This document shows positions 1 to 10,341 of a stretch of 64,000 bases of DNA, in pieces. Under the pieces are notes generated by a model. It saw only the letters and a program-made list of their open reading frames with translations. It searched no databases and was not told where the DNA came from. The stretch comes from Herbaspirillum aquaticum. GTDB taxonomy: Bacteria; Pseudomonadota; Gammaproteobacteria; Burkholderiales; Burkholderiaceae_D. Made by a program: the position numbers and the translations under genes. The stretch spans positions 52,087 to 116,086 of the forward strand of contig NZ_NJGV01000023.1 of assembly GCF_002213425.1 (NCBI RefSeq), in the 5' to 3' direction. Every line of letters begins with the position of its first letter. The stretch's first letter is position 1.

Positions 1-65
1 TGTATCCAAGTCGCTGAGTTCTTCCTTTCCTGATCGATCGGCTTCTGTTCTTTACGGAGAAAACC

Positions 66-719
66 ATGCCCGTCATCGTCGTCGCCAATCCCAAGGGAGG
101 CGTAGGCAAGACCACCCTGGCCACCAACCTGGCCGGTTATTTCGCAAGCCAGGGCCATGCCGTGATGCTGGGCGACATCGACCGCCAGCAATCCTCGCGC
201 GCCTGGCTGTCGATCCGTCCGGAACAGGCGCGCCCCATCAGCACCTGGGACATCAGCGAGGACTACGTCGCCAAGCCGCCCAAGGGCAGCACCCACGTGG
301 TGCTGGACACGCCCGCCGGGCTGCATGGCTGGCGCCTCAACGATACCCTCAAGCTGGCCGACAAGATCCTGGTACCGTTGCAGCCCTCGATCTTCGACAT
401 CCTGGCCACGCAGGATTTCCTGCGCCGCCTGGCCAATGAAAAGGCGGTGCGCGACGGCGAGATCGATGTCGGCATCGTCGGCATGCGGGTCGATGCCCGC
501 ACCCGCTCGGCCGAGCAGCTGCAGCGCTTCATCGAGGGTTTGAAGCTGCCGGTGCTGGGCCATCTGCGCGATACCCAGAACTACGTGCAACTGGCCGCCC
601 ACGGCCTGACCCTGTGGGATATCGCGCCCTCGCGCGTGCAGCGCGATCTCGACCAGTGGCAGCCCATCCTGCAGTGGATAGGTGGGCAGCCAGTCCCTGC
701 CCCTGCACAGAACGCATGA
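66..719 (+). CDS. ParA/MinD-family ATPase (orphan, no ParB beside it)
   Basis: The 217-residue protein opens with a deviant Walker A motif, KGGVGKTT at residues 10-17 preceded by NP, which is the hallmark of ParA/MinD P-loop ATPases. A Walker B-like DTPAG stretch follows near residue 80. Such ATPases position DNA or protein cargo by ATP-dependent dimerisation. The start is supported by a purine-rich site (acggagaaaacc) just upstream. No parB or parS-like repeat is visible nearby, so its partner is not in this window. It is shorter than chromosomal ParA (about 255 residues), fitting the small orphan ParA class. Cargo is unknown. Confidence 0.85.
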   Translation: MPVIVVANPKGGVGKTTLATNLAGYFASQGHAVMLGDIDRQQSSRAWLSIRPEQARPISTWDISEDYVAKPPKGSTHVVLDTPAGLHGWRLNDTLKLADKILVPLQPSIFDILATQDFLRRLANEKAVRDGEIDVGIVGMRVDARTRSAEQLQRFIEGLKLPVLGHLRDTQNYVQLAAHGLTLWDIAPSRVQRDLDQWQPILQWIGGQPVPAPAQNA

Positions 720-756
720 CATCACGCTTGCCCCGTCGCTTTCGATTTCCGTTTCC

Positions 757-2079
757 ATGAAAAACATCTTCTCGCTCCTGCTGTTCCCGCTGGCCTTGCT
801 CTCCAGCGCACCCGCCTCGGCGGCCCTGGCCATCCAATCCTGGACCCAGCCCGATGGCGCGCGCGTGCTGTTCGTGGCCAATCATTCCATCCCGATGCTG
901 GATGTGAGCGTGCAGTTCGATGCCGGCCAGCGCCGTGATCCCGCCGCCAAGGCCGGCCTGGCCGAGCTGACCGTGGCCAGCCTCACGCGCGGCGTGGAGG
1001 CCGCCAACGGCGTCCCGGCACTGACCGAAGCCCAGATCCTCGACGGCTTTGCCGATGTGGCCGCCCAGCAGACCGGCGGAGCCGGGCAGGACCGTGCCGG
1101 CGTGAGCCTGCGCAGCCTGTCCTCACCCGCCGAACGCGATGCCGCGCTGGGTTTGCTGGCCCGCATGCTGGCCCATCCGGCCTTCCCGCAGGCGGGCCTG
1201 GAGCGTGACCGCGCGCTGGCCATCGCCAACCTGAAGGAAGAACTGACCAAGCCTGAAACCATCGCCGAGAAGGCCTTCATGGAAGCCGCCTACGGCAGCC
1301 ATCCCTATGCCGTCGATGCCAGCGAAACCAGCCTGCAGGCCATCACCCGCGACGACCTGCTGGCCTTCCATCGCGCCCACTACGTGGCCAACCGCGCCGT
1401 CATCGCCCTGATCGGCGACATCACCGAAGCGCAGGCCCGCAGCATCGCCAGCGCCCTCACGCGCGACCTGCCGCAGGGCAGCGCCTTGCCGGCCCTGCCC
1501 CAGGTGGCCGCACCCAAGGGTGTGGAGCGCCGCATCGCCCACCCGGCCTCGCAATCGCACATCCTCATCGGTGCCCCGGCCATCCAGCGCGGCGACAATG
1601 ATTTCTTTGCGCTCACGGTCGGCAACTATGTGCTGGGCGGTGGCGGTTTCGTCTCGCGCCTGACCGATGAAGTGCGCGAAAAGCGTGGCCTCAGCTACAG
1701 CGTCTACAGTTATTTTTCGCCGCTGGCCCAGCCGGGACCCTTCCAGATCGGCCTGCAGACCAAGAAGGAGCAGACTGCCGAAGCCCTGCGCGTGACCCGC
1801 GCCACGCTGGAAAAATTCCTGCAGGAAGGCCCGACCGCCGCCGAACTGAAGGCCGCCAAGGACAACCTCGCCGGTGGTTTCGCCCTGCGCATCGACAGCA
1901 ATGCCAAGCTGCTGGAGAATCTCTCGGTGATCGGTTTCTATGGCCTGCCGCTGGATTACCTCGATCACTGGATCGAGCGCATCCGCGCGGTGAGCGTCCA
2001 GGATGTGCGTGCGGCCTTCCGCAAGCATGTGCATCCGGAAGCGTTGTCCACCGTCATCGTCGGCGAAGCCGCCGAGTAA
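757..2079 (+). CDS. M16-family peptidase homologue, non-catalytic type, exported
   Basis: The protein has 440 residues from the ATG at 757, chosen because it gives a clean signal peptide (MKNIFSLLLFPLALLSSAPASA). The C-terminal half carries the M16 signature GGGGFVSRLTDEVREKRGLSY. The zinc-binding HxxEH motif expected near residue 65 is replaced by a GLAELTVAS stretch, so the protein should not bind zinc. M16B enzymes often work as heterodimers of one active and one inactive subunit; this looks like the inactive one and would act in the periplasm. The active partner is not visible and may lie upstream of the window. An in-frame start at 682 would bury the signal peptide and is less likely. 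Confidence 0.85.
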   Translation: MKNIFSLLLFPLALLSSAPASAALAIQSWTQPDGARVLFVANHSIPMLDVSVQFDAGQRRDPAAKAGLAELTVASLTRGVEAANGVPALTEAQILDGFADVAAQQTGGAGQDRAGVSLRSLSSPAERDAALGLLARMLAHPAFPQAGLERDRALAIANLKEELTKPETIAEKAFMEAAYGSHPYAVDASETSLQAITRDDLLAFHRAHYVANRAVIALIGDITEAQARSIASALTRDLPQGSALPALPQVAAPKGVERRIAHPASQSHILIGAPAIQRGDNDFFALTVGNYVLGGGGFVSRLTDEVREKRGLSYSVYSYFSPLAQPGPFQIGLQTKKEQTAEALRVTRATLEKFLQEGPTAAELKAAKDNLAGGFALRIDSNAKLLENLSVIGFYGLPLDYLDHWIERIRAVSVQDVRAAFRKHVHPEALSTVIVGEAAE

Positions 2080-2163
2080 ATCATTTAGTCAGTTCATTTC
2101 ATTCGAGAATCACGGGATCCCCCGGTCCCATCGACGGCCCCGCCGTCAGCAGCAAGGAAAGTC

Positions 2164-2832
2164 ATGCGCAAGAGCAGTTCCCCGCGAACCGGCACCGTCC
2201 ACGGCGGCAAGCCGGCCAAGCCCGTCAACCGTGGCCCGCACCAGGTGCGCATTATCGGCGGCCAGTGGAAGCGCACGCCGCTGCCGGTGCTGGACGCCGA
2301 AGGCCTGCGCCCGACGCCCGACCGCGTACGCGAGACCGTCTTCAACTGGATCACCCATCTCATCGATGGTGCCTGGGAGCAGGTGGCCTGCCTGGATCTC
2401 TTCGCCGGCTCCGGCGCCCTCGGTTTCGAAGCGGCCAGCCGCGGTGCGCGCCGCGTGGTGATGGTGGAAAACAGCGGCCCGGCCGTGCGCCAGCTGGAAG
2501 CCAACCGCGACAAGCTCAAGGCCGACAAGCTGGCCATCGTCCGCGGCGACGCCCTGGCTGCGGTGCAGAGCGCAGCCCAGCGCGAGCCGGGCGGCTACGG
2601 CCTGGTCTTCATCGATCCCCCCTATCACCAGGGCTGGCTGGAAAAAGTGTTGCCGGCGTGCATGCCTTTGCTCACCCCTTCCGGGCTGGTCTACGCGGAA
2701 GCTGAATATCCGCTCGATGGCGAGCAGGCCCCCGAATGGATGCAGGACTGGGAAGTGGTCCGCGCCGACAAGGCCGGCATGGTCTTCTATCATTTATTGC
2801 AACGCAAAAGCGGCACCCAAATTGAGGCATAA
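2164..2832 (+). CDS. rsmD: 16S rRNA (guanine(966)-N(2))-methyltransferase RsmD
   Basis: The 222-residue protein has the SAM-binding motif DLFAGSGALGFEA (residues 78-90) and the N2-guanine methyltransferase catalytic motif DPPY (151-154). RsmD methylates G966 of 16S rRNA during 30S assembly. Length and the basic N-terminus match the family. The ATG is preceded by an aaggaaag site. coaD follows 36 bases downstream, a pairing common in many bacteria, so the two are probably co-transcribed. Confidence 0.95.
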   Translation: MRKSSSPRTGTVHGGKPAKPVNRGPHQVRIIGGQWKRTPLPVLDAEGLRPTPDRVRETVFNWITHLIDGAWEQVACLDLFAGSGALGFEAASRGARRVVMVENSGPAVRQLEANRDKLKADKLAIVRGDALAAVQSAAQREPGGYGLVFIDPPYHQGWLEKVLPACMPLLTPSGLVYAEAEYPLDGEQAPEWMQDWEVVRADKAGMVFYHLLQRKSGTQIEA

Positions 2833-2844
2833 TGCGCCTTCTGA

Positions 2845-3351
<507 letters not shown>

Positions 3352-3423
3352 GGCTGGCGAGGCACAGGACGTAAGGCAAGCAAAAGGCAGGGCAATGATG
3401 TTTCAAGCAAGCGAGGTGCGGCA

Positions 3424-3684
3424 ATGGCACTGATGATTACCGACGATTGCATCAACTGCGACGTCTGCGAACCGGAATGCCCCAACGAGGCCATTTACAT
3501 GGGTCCGCAGATTTACGAGATCGATCCGGACAAATGTACCGAATGCGTCGGCCATTTCGAGGAACCGCAGTGCCAGCAGGTCTGCCCGGTGGCCTGCATC
3601 CCCTTCAACCCGGCCTGGCGGGAAAGCCGAGAGCAGCTGATGGACAAGTACGAACGCCTGCAGGCCGAGGCCAAGCGCAGCTGA
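3424..3684 (+). CDS. YfhL-family 4Fe-4S dicluster ferredoxin
   Basis: The 86-residue protein carries two iron-sulphur cysteine sets: C9-C12-C15-C19 followed by Pro, and C38-C41-C50-C54-C58, where the second cluster has the longer insertion (VGHFEEPQ) typical of YfhL-type ferredoxins. It is a cytoplasmic low-potential electron carrier; its redox partners cannot be read from the sequence. It follows coaD and is closed by a strong terminator at 3713, ending the rsmD-coaD-ferredoxin transcription unit. Confidence 0.93.
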   Translation: MALMITDDCINCDVCEPECPNEAIYMGPQIYEIDPDKCTECVGHFEEPQCQQVCPVACIPFNPAWRESREQLMDKYERLQAEAKRS

Positions 3685-3712
3685 TCGACCGGCTGCGGCC
3701 GTGCTGCAAGTC

Positions 3713-3754
3713 AATGCCGTTCAGTGCTGCACTGAACGGCATTTTGATTTTGTT
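3713..3754 (+). terminator. Rho-independent terminator after the ferredoxin gene
   Basis: A perfect 14-bp inverted repeat (aatgccgttcagtg / cactgaacggcatt) with a 3-base loop is followed by ttgattttgtt. It lies 29 bases after the ferredoxin stop codon. Confidence 0.85.
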
Positions 3755-3886
3755 AATGCTCCTTCTGTCGAGCATTAAGCGTGGATTAATACCCGCTATC
3801 AGCGCCGGCCATCCATCCGTCTGCGGCTACGCAAGTACATTGGCTTACCTGCCGGATTGACCTACGCGCTTCCTCCTGAACAAGAC

Positions 3887-4774
3887 ATGCAACCCATTCC
3901 CAAATCCGCCGTCGCCGCCTTGCTGCTCAACACCTTCATCTGGGGCCTGTCCTGGACTGGCACGCGCGCGCTGGAAGGCATGGGCCTGCATCCGCTCTGG
4001 GCCACGGCCGCCATCTTCAGCGGCTGTGCGCTCTTGCTGCTGACCCTGCGCCATCGCGAACTGCCACTGCTGTGGCGCCATCCGGCCCTGCTGGGCGTGG
4101 GGCTGGCCACGGGCCTGACCAATGCCTCCTTCAACATGGCGGTGGCCTATGGCGACGTGGTGCGGGTGATCCTGCTGTTCTACCTGATGCCGGTATGGAC
4201 CGTGATCCTGGCGCGCCTGGTGCTGCACGAGGCCATCACCCCGCGTTCGCTGGCGCGCGTGGCCCTGGGCCTGGGTGGCGCCTTTATCGTGCTGTACCAG
4301 CCGCGCCTGGGCCTGCCGCTGCCGCAGAGCCTGCCGGACTGGATGGCGGTGGCCTCGGGCCTGCTCTTTGCGGTGACCAACGTGCTGCTGCGCCGCCTCC
4401 ACGGCTTCTCCGATGGTACGCGGGCCGTGGCGATGCTGGTCGGTAGCGGCGTCTTCGCCAGCCTGCTGGGCGTGGTGCTGTCAGCGGCCGGCATGGTGGC
4501 CTGGCCGCTGCCCCTGCCGATGGCGGCCGTACCGGTGGTGGCGCTGTGGGCGGTGCTGTTCCTGGTATCGAACCTGAGCCTGCAATATGGGGTGGCGCGC
4601 CTGCCGGCCAACATCGCGGCCGTCATCATGCTAGCCGAAATCCTGGTGGCGACCTTCTCGGCCTGGATGCTGGGGGCGGCCGAGCTGCGGCCGCAGGACC
4701 TCATCGGCGGCGTGCTCATCATCGCCGCGCCCTGGATCGTGCGCGATCGCCGTGTGGCCGCGCAGCCGGCCTGA
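3887..4774 (+). CDS. EamA/DMT-superfamily transporter
   Basis: The 295-residue protein consists almost entirely of hydrophobic helices (about ten), arranged as two EamA repeats: the first starts at LLLNTFIWGLSWTGTRAL, the second near DWMAVASGLLFAVTNVLLRR. Family members export or import amino acids or metabolites; the substrate is not readable. The ATG at 3887 is preferred over the in-frame TTG at 3857. The gene is convergent with the diguanylate cyclase gene, with only 8 bases between stop codons. Confidence 0.85.
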   Translation: MQPIPKSAVAALLLNTFIWGLSWTGTRALEGMGLHPLWATAAIFSGCALLLLTLRHRELPLLWRHPALLGVGLATGLTNASFNMAVAYGDVVRVILLFYLMPVWTVILARLVLHEAITPRSLARVALGLGGAFIVLYQPRLGLPLPQSLPDWMAVASGLLFAVTNVLLRRLHGFSDGTRAVAMLVGSGVFASLLGVVLSAAGMVAWPLPLPMAAVPVVALWAVLFLVSNLSLQYGVARLPANIAAVIMLAEILVATFSAWMLGAAELRPQDLIGGVLIIAAPWIVRDRRVAAQPA

Positions 4775-4782
4775 TCAGATGT

Positions 4783-5901
4783 TCATTCGGCCGGTGCCAG
4801 CATGACCCGGTTGCGCCCGGCTTCCTTGGCCTGGTAGAGCGCCTGGTCGGCGGCCTTGAGCATGGCCTGCTTGACCTCGGCGGCGGGACGGCTGCGCTCG
4901 GGCGGTGACAGCGCGGCCGCGCCGATGGAGGCGCTGATGCGCAGCGGATCGCGCGAACCTTCGATCATCACGCCACGGCTGCAGATGCCGGCGCGGATGC
5001 GCTCGGCGATGCGTGCCGCGTCGTCCCGCGTGGCGTGCGTGAGCAGCACCACGAATTCTTCCCCGCCGAAGCGTCCCAGCGCATCCGAGAGACGCAGTTC
5101 CTTCTTGATGCGCGCGGCCACTTCACGCAGCACGTCGTCACCGCTCTGGTGGCCGAACTGGTCGTTGACGCGCTTGAAATGGTCGATGTCGATGAACAGG
5201 CAAGACAGTGCCGAGCGGTCACGCTGGCTGCGCGCCACTTCTTCCTGCATGCGCTGCTCGATGTAGCGGCGGTTGTTCACGCCCGTGAGCGGATCGGTGA
5301 GGCCGATGTGCTTCAGGCGTTCGTTGTTGATGACGTTTTCCAGGCAGATGGCGGCGACAGTGGCCAGGCGCTGGATGAAGTCGGTGGCCAGGCTGCGCGT
5401 GAAGCGCTCGGCATAGGCGCTACCCAGCGACAGATAGCCCAGCAAGCGATGCTGGCGCACCAGCGGCAGCACCGCCACGCTCACCGGCTGGTAATTTGGG
5501 AACAGCGCGCCGTGCAGGGCCGGCACGTACTGGCCCAGGCGCGGCTTTTCATCTTCCAGCGGACCATCTTCGTCGATGAAATGCAGCGGGGCTTTCAGGA
5601 ACAGCAGCTTGGGAAATTCGTTCACGCCGATCTGCAGGTCGCGCAGGATGCGCTGGATCGCGTAGTCGCCATCGATGAGAGACAGCGTCACCGTCTCCAG
5701 GCTGAACACGCCCGGCATGACGGTGAGGATGACGTCGATCAGCTCGCGGAATTCGCTGGCGCCGATCAGTTTCAGGTCGAAGGCCTGGTGGCGCTCGATG
5801 ATGGACTGGTTGATGTGCGCCTGCTGCAGCAGCTCCTGCAGTTCGCTCCTCAGTTGCTCGTTGTCGGCAATCAGCGATTCCATATCGATGGTGGCTCTCA
5901 T
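4783..5901 (-). CDS. Diguanylate cyclase with N-terminal DUF484/GAF-like domain
   Basis: The 372-residue protein starts with a short coiled-coil segment, then a DUF484/GAF-like sensory region (about 40-195), then a C-terminal GGDEF domain. The active-site motif is GGEEF (279-283). An intact inhibitory I-site RxxD (R270-L-S-D273) sits five residues before it, so product inhibition by cyclic di-GMP is expected. No membrane segment is seen, so it should be cytoplasmic. The signal sensed is unknown. A second in-frame ATG at 5883 is possible. Confidence 0.92.
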   Translation of the reverse strand: MRATIDMESLIADNEQLRSELQELLQQAHINQSIIERHQAFDLKLIGASEFRELIDVILTVMPGVFSLETVTLSLIDGDYAIQRILRDLQIGVNEFPKLLFLKAPLHFIDEDGPLEDEKPRLGQYVPALHGALFPNYQPVSVAVLPLVRQHRLLGYLSLGSAYAERFTRSLATDFIQRLATVAAICLENVINNERLKHIGLTDPLTGVNNRRYIEQRMQEEVARSQRDRSALSCLFIDIDHFKRVNDQFGHQSGDDVLREVAARIKKELRLSDALGRFGGEEFVVLLTHATRDDAARIAERIRAGICSRGVMIEGSRDPLRISASIGAAALSPPERSRPAAEVKQAMLKAADQALYQAKEAGRNRVMLAPAE

Positions 5902-6131
5902 GTGCTCATCTGCATTTCCCGGCGTGCGGCCGGCCCCTTGCCCAATCCGGTTGCCCGGTCTCCCTGCGGCCAGTCACGCCAAGGGCGTGCGGCCGGACTG
6001 CCTGTGCTGCTGTGCTGCAATTGCCGTATTCCAATCCGATGTTATCGGCAGGGACGGCGGCAAATGAAGCCTGACCCTGTCATTCCTGTCCAGCAAGAAA
6101 CGTTCCCGTCCGCTTGCCTGCTGGCGCCGGC

Positions 6132-7031
6132 TCAGGCGGCCAGGGGGGCGAAGAAGCGTTCGCCCATCTCTTCCAGCCCCAGCGTGCGCAGCACTTCCTG
6201 CAGGCGCTCGGCCGGGCGGCGGCGCGGCAGGTCGCGGTATTGCGCAATGATCAACTCGTTCTTCATCGAATGTTCCCAGCCCACCAGCTCGGTCACGCTG
6301 ACCTTGTAGCCATGCGCTTCCAGCTGCAGGCAGCGCAGGACGTTGGTGACCTGGCTGCCGAATTCGCGCGTGTGCAGCGGGTGGCGCCAGATCTCGGTGA
6401 GCGAATTGGCGAGCGACTTGCCCTTGTTGCGATTGAGCACCGAGGCCACTTCGGCCTGGCAGCACGGTACCAGCACGATGAAGCGCGCCTGTTTGGCCAG
6501 CGCGAAATGGATGGCGTCATCGGTGGCGGTGTCGCAGGCGTGCAGGGCGGTGACCACGTCGATCTTTTCCGGCAGGCTGGACGAGGTGGTGGAATCGGCC
6601 ACCGACAGGTTCAGGAAGGACATGCCGCCAAAGCCCAGGCGTGCAGCCAGTTCTTCGGACTTGCGCACCAGCTCTTCGCGCGTTTCGATGCCATAGATGC
6701 GCGGTGTACCTTGCAGGCTTTTGAAGAACAGGTCGTAGAGGATGAAACCGAGATAGGACTTGCCCGCGCCATGGTCGACCAGGCTCACGTCGGGATGATC
6801 ATCCAGCACTTCCTGCAGCAGCGGTTCGATGAACTGGTAGAGGTGGTAGACCTGCTTGAGCTTGCGGCGGCTGTCCTGGTTCAGCTTGCCGTCGCGCGTC
6901 AGGATGTGGAGTTCCTTGAGCAGTTCGATGGACTGGCCGGGGCGGATCTCATGCGCCTGCGGGGTGCTCTCGGCAGTGGGTTTGGCCCGGTTCGGCTGGC
7001 GGCCGGGGGCGCTGTTGGCTTGCTTGCTCAT
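6132..7031 (-). CDS. SAM-dependent methyltransferase (Methyltransf_32-like)
   Basis: The ATG at 7031 gives a 299-residue protein (MSKQANSAPG...). It has a SAM-binding motif VDHGAGKSYLGF and the segment ALHACDTATDDAI, followed by VPCCQAEV, which resemble the METTL25/RRNAD1-type methyltransferase fold. The substrate is unknown; similar proteins have been linked to RNA modification, but nothing here shows it. A longer reading frame reaches 7154 without a better start. It lies downstream of the paa operon on the same strand with a 198-base gap. Confidence 0.8.
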   Translation of the reverse strand: MSKQANSAPGRQPNRAKPTAESTPQAHEIRPGQSIELLKELHILTRDGKLNQDSRRKLKQVYHLYQFIEPLLQEVLDDHPDVSLVDHGAGKSYLGFILYDLFFKSLQGTPRIYGIETREELVRKSEELAARLGFGGMSFLNLSVADSTTSSSLPEKIDVVTALHACDTATDDAIHFALAKQARFIVLVPCCQAEVASVLNRNKGKSLANSLTEIWRHPLHTREFGSQVTNVLRCLQLEAHGYKVSVTELVGWEHSMKNELIIAQYRDLPRRRPAERLQEVLRTLGLEEMGERFFAPLAA

Positions 7032-7229
7032 GGTGCTGCACTGGCGAAGGGCCGGCGCGCAGGCCGGCGGGGTGGATTCGGGGGCAAGGCGGCGAGCTCC
7101 GGAGCTCGGCAAAGGCCTGCCGTGGCCGGGCATTTTACCCGATCCCGATGTCAACTTCGTGAAGTGCTGCTGCCGTGCGCGGCATGTTGCAAGCCAGCAA
7201 ACATGCGCGCACGGGCTGTTCCCAAGGCC

Positions 7230-8435
7230 TTACGCTATCCGTTCGATCACCAGCGCAATGCCCTGGCCCACGCCGATGCACATGGTGCACAGCGCATAGC
7301 GCCCACCGGTGCGCTCCAGCTGGTTGAGGGCGGTCGTCACAAGGCGTGCACCGGAAGCGCCCAGCGGGTGGCCGATGGCAATGGCGCCGCCATTCGGATT
7401 GACGTGCGCGGCATCGTCGGGCAAGCCGAGATCGCGCGTGACGGCCAGCCCCTGCGCGGCAAAGGCTTCGTTGAGTTCGATCACGTCCATCTGCGCCAGC
7501 GTCAGGCCGACTTGCGCCAGCACCTTGCGTGCCGCCGGGGCCGGGCCGAAGCCCATGATGCGCGGGGCCACGCCCGCCGTGGCCATGCCCAGCACGCGCG
7601 CACGGGGCTTCATGCGATACAGGTCGGCGGCCTTGGGCGAGGCCAGCAGCAGCGCGCAGGCCCCGTCGTTGACGCCGGAGGCATTGCCGGCCGTGACCGT
7701 GCCATCGGGACGCACCACGCCCTTGAGTTTGGCCAGCGTGGCCAGGGTGGTGTCCGGACGCGGATGTTCGTCGGTGGTGACGATGAGCGGATCGCCCTTC
7801 TTCTGCGGGATGGCCAGCGGTGCGATCTCGCCCGCGAAGAAACCGGCCTCCTGCGCTGCGGCCCAGCGTTGCTGGCTGCGCAGCGCAAAAGCATCCTGGT
7901 CGGCACGGTTGATGTTGAAATCGGTGGCGACGTTTTCTGCCGTCTCGGGCATGGAGTCGATGCCGTACTGCGCCTTCATCAGCGGATTGACGAAGCGCCA
8001 GCCGATGGTGGTATCGAAGATCGCGGCACTGCGCGAGAAGGCCGATTCCGCCTTGCCCATCACGAAGGGCGCGCGCGTCATGCTCTCCACGCCGCCGGCG
8101 ATCATCAGCTGTACCTCGCCCGACTTGATGGCGCGTGCGGCCATGCCCACGGCATCGAGGCTGGAGCCGCACAGGCGGTTGAGGGTCGTGCCCGGTACCT
8201 CGATGGGCAGGCCGGCCAGCAAACCGGCCATGCGGGCCACGTTGCGGTTGTCTTCGCCGGCCTGGTTGGCGCAGCCGTAGAGGATGTCGTCGACGCGGCT
8301 CCAGTCGACGCCGGGGTTGCGCTCCATGAGGCTGCGAATGGGCGCAGCCGCGAGGTCGTCGGCGCGTACCGCGCCCAGGGCGCCACCGTAGCGGCCGAAG
8401 GGCGTGCGGATGGCGTCACAGATCAATGCTTCCAT
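7230..8435 (-). CDS. paaJ: 3-oxoadipyl-CoA / 3-oxo-5,6-dehydrosuberyl-CoA thiolase PaaJ
   Basis: The 401-residue protein has the standard length for PcaF/PaaJ thiolases. Visible active-site elements are NRLCGSS (acylated Cys89), the GGAIAIGHPLGASG histidine motif and the C-terminal CTMCIGVGQG cysteine. It cleaves 3-oxo-5,6-dehydrosuberyl-CoA and 3-oxoadipyl-CoA, releasing acetyl-CoA and succinyl-CoA at the end of phenylacetate degradation. It is the last gene of the minus-strand paa operon, 41 bases after paaK. Confidence 0.95.
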   Translation of the reverse strand: MEALICDAIRTPFGRYGGALGAVRADDLAAAPIRSLMERNPGVDWSRVDDILYGCANQAGEDNRNVARMAGLLAGLPIEVPGTTLNRLCGSSLDAVGMAARAIKSGEVQLMIAGGVESMTRAPFVMGKAESAFSRSAAIFDTTIGWRFVNPLMKAQYGIDSMPETAENVATDFNINRADQDAFALRSQQRWAAAQEAGFFAGEIAPLAIPQKKGDPLIVTTDEHPRPDTTLATLAKLKGVVRPDGTVTAGNASGVNDGACALLLASPKAADLYRMKPRARVLGMATAGVAPRIMGFGPAPAARKVLAQVGLTLAQMDVIELNEAFAAQGLAVTRDLGLPDDAAHVNPNGGAIAIGHPLGASGARLVTTALNQLERTGGRYALCTMCIGVGQGIALVIERIA

Positions 8436-8476
8436 AGGTCTCTTTCTTCCTGGATCAAGGGTTGCAGGGCCGGGCA

Positions 8477-9817
<1,341 letters not shown>

Positions 9818-9852
9818 GGTGGTCTCCTGTCTCTGTTGGTATTGGTGTTCTT

Positions 9853-10341
9853 TTATGCGTGGCCCTGCTGCGCCGCCGGTAGTCCTGCGATCACCTCGCC
9901 CTTGATGCGATAGGACTTGCCCCGGAACAGCGCGATGACCTTGCCGTCCTGGTTGCTCACGGTGATGTCGTAGACGCCGGTGCGGCCGGTCAGCGTGCGC
10001 TCCTGCGCTTCTGCGGTGAGCACGTCGTCGCGCAGGGCAGGGGCCACGTAGTCGATGCTGCACCCCGATGCCACGGTGTTGAGATTACGGCTGTTGCAGG
10101 CAAATGCAAAGCTGCTGTCGGCCAGCGCGAAGATGAAACCGCCATGGCAGGTGGCGTGGCCGTTGAGCATGTCGCTGCGTACCAGCATGCTCAGGCGCGC
10201 GCGGCCGGGGCCGACTTCCAGCACCTTCATCCCCAGGGACTGGGAAGCGTTGTCGCGCGGGTACATGGCGCGCACCGTGGCCTCGGCCAGGGCTTGTGGA
10301 TCCATCCCGGTGGATGGGAATGGCAAGGCGGTCTCACTCAT
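9853..10341 (-). CDS. paaI: Hotdog-fold acyl-CoA thioesterase PaaI
   Basis: The 162-residue hotdog-fold protein has HATCHGGFIFALADSSFAFA, containing the asparagine/aspartate-type active-site helix of PaaI thioesterases. PaaI releases CoA from dead-end or accumulating phenylacetyl-CoA intermediates. The start codon lies inside the end of paaH (8-base overlap), so translation is likely coupled. Confidence 0.92.
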   Translation of the reverse strand: MSETALPFPSTGMDPQALAEATVRAMYPRDNASQSLGMKVLEVGPGRARLSMLVRSDMLNGHATCHGGFIFALADSSFAFACNSRNLNTVASGCSIDYVAPALRDDVLTAEAQERTLTGRTGVYDITVSNQDGKVIALFRGKSYRIKGEVIAGLPAAQQGHA

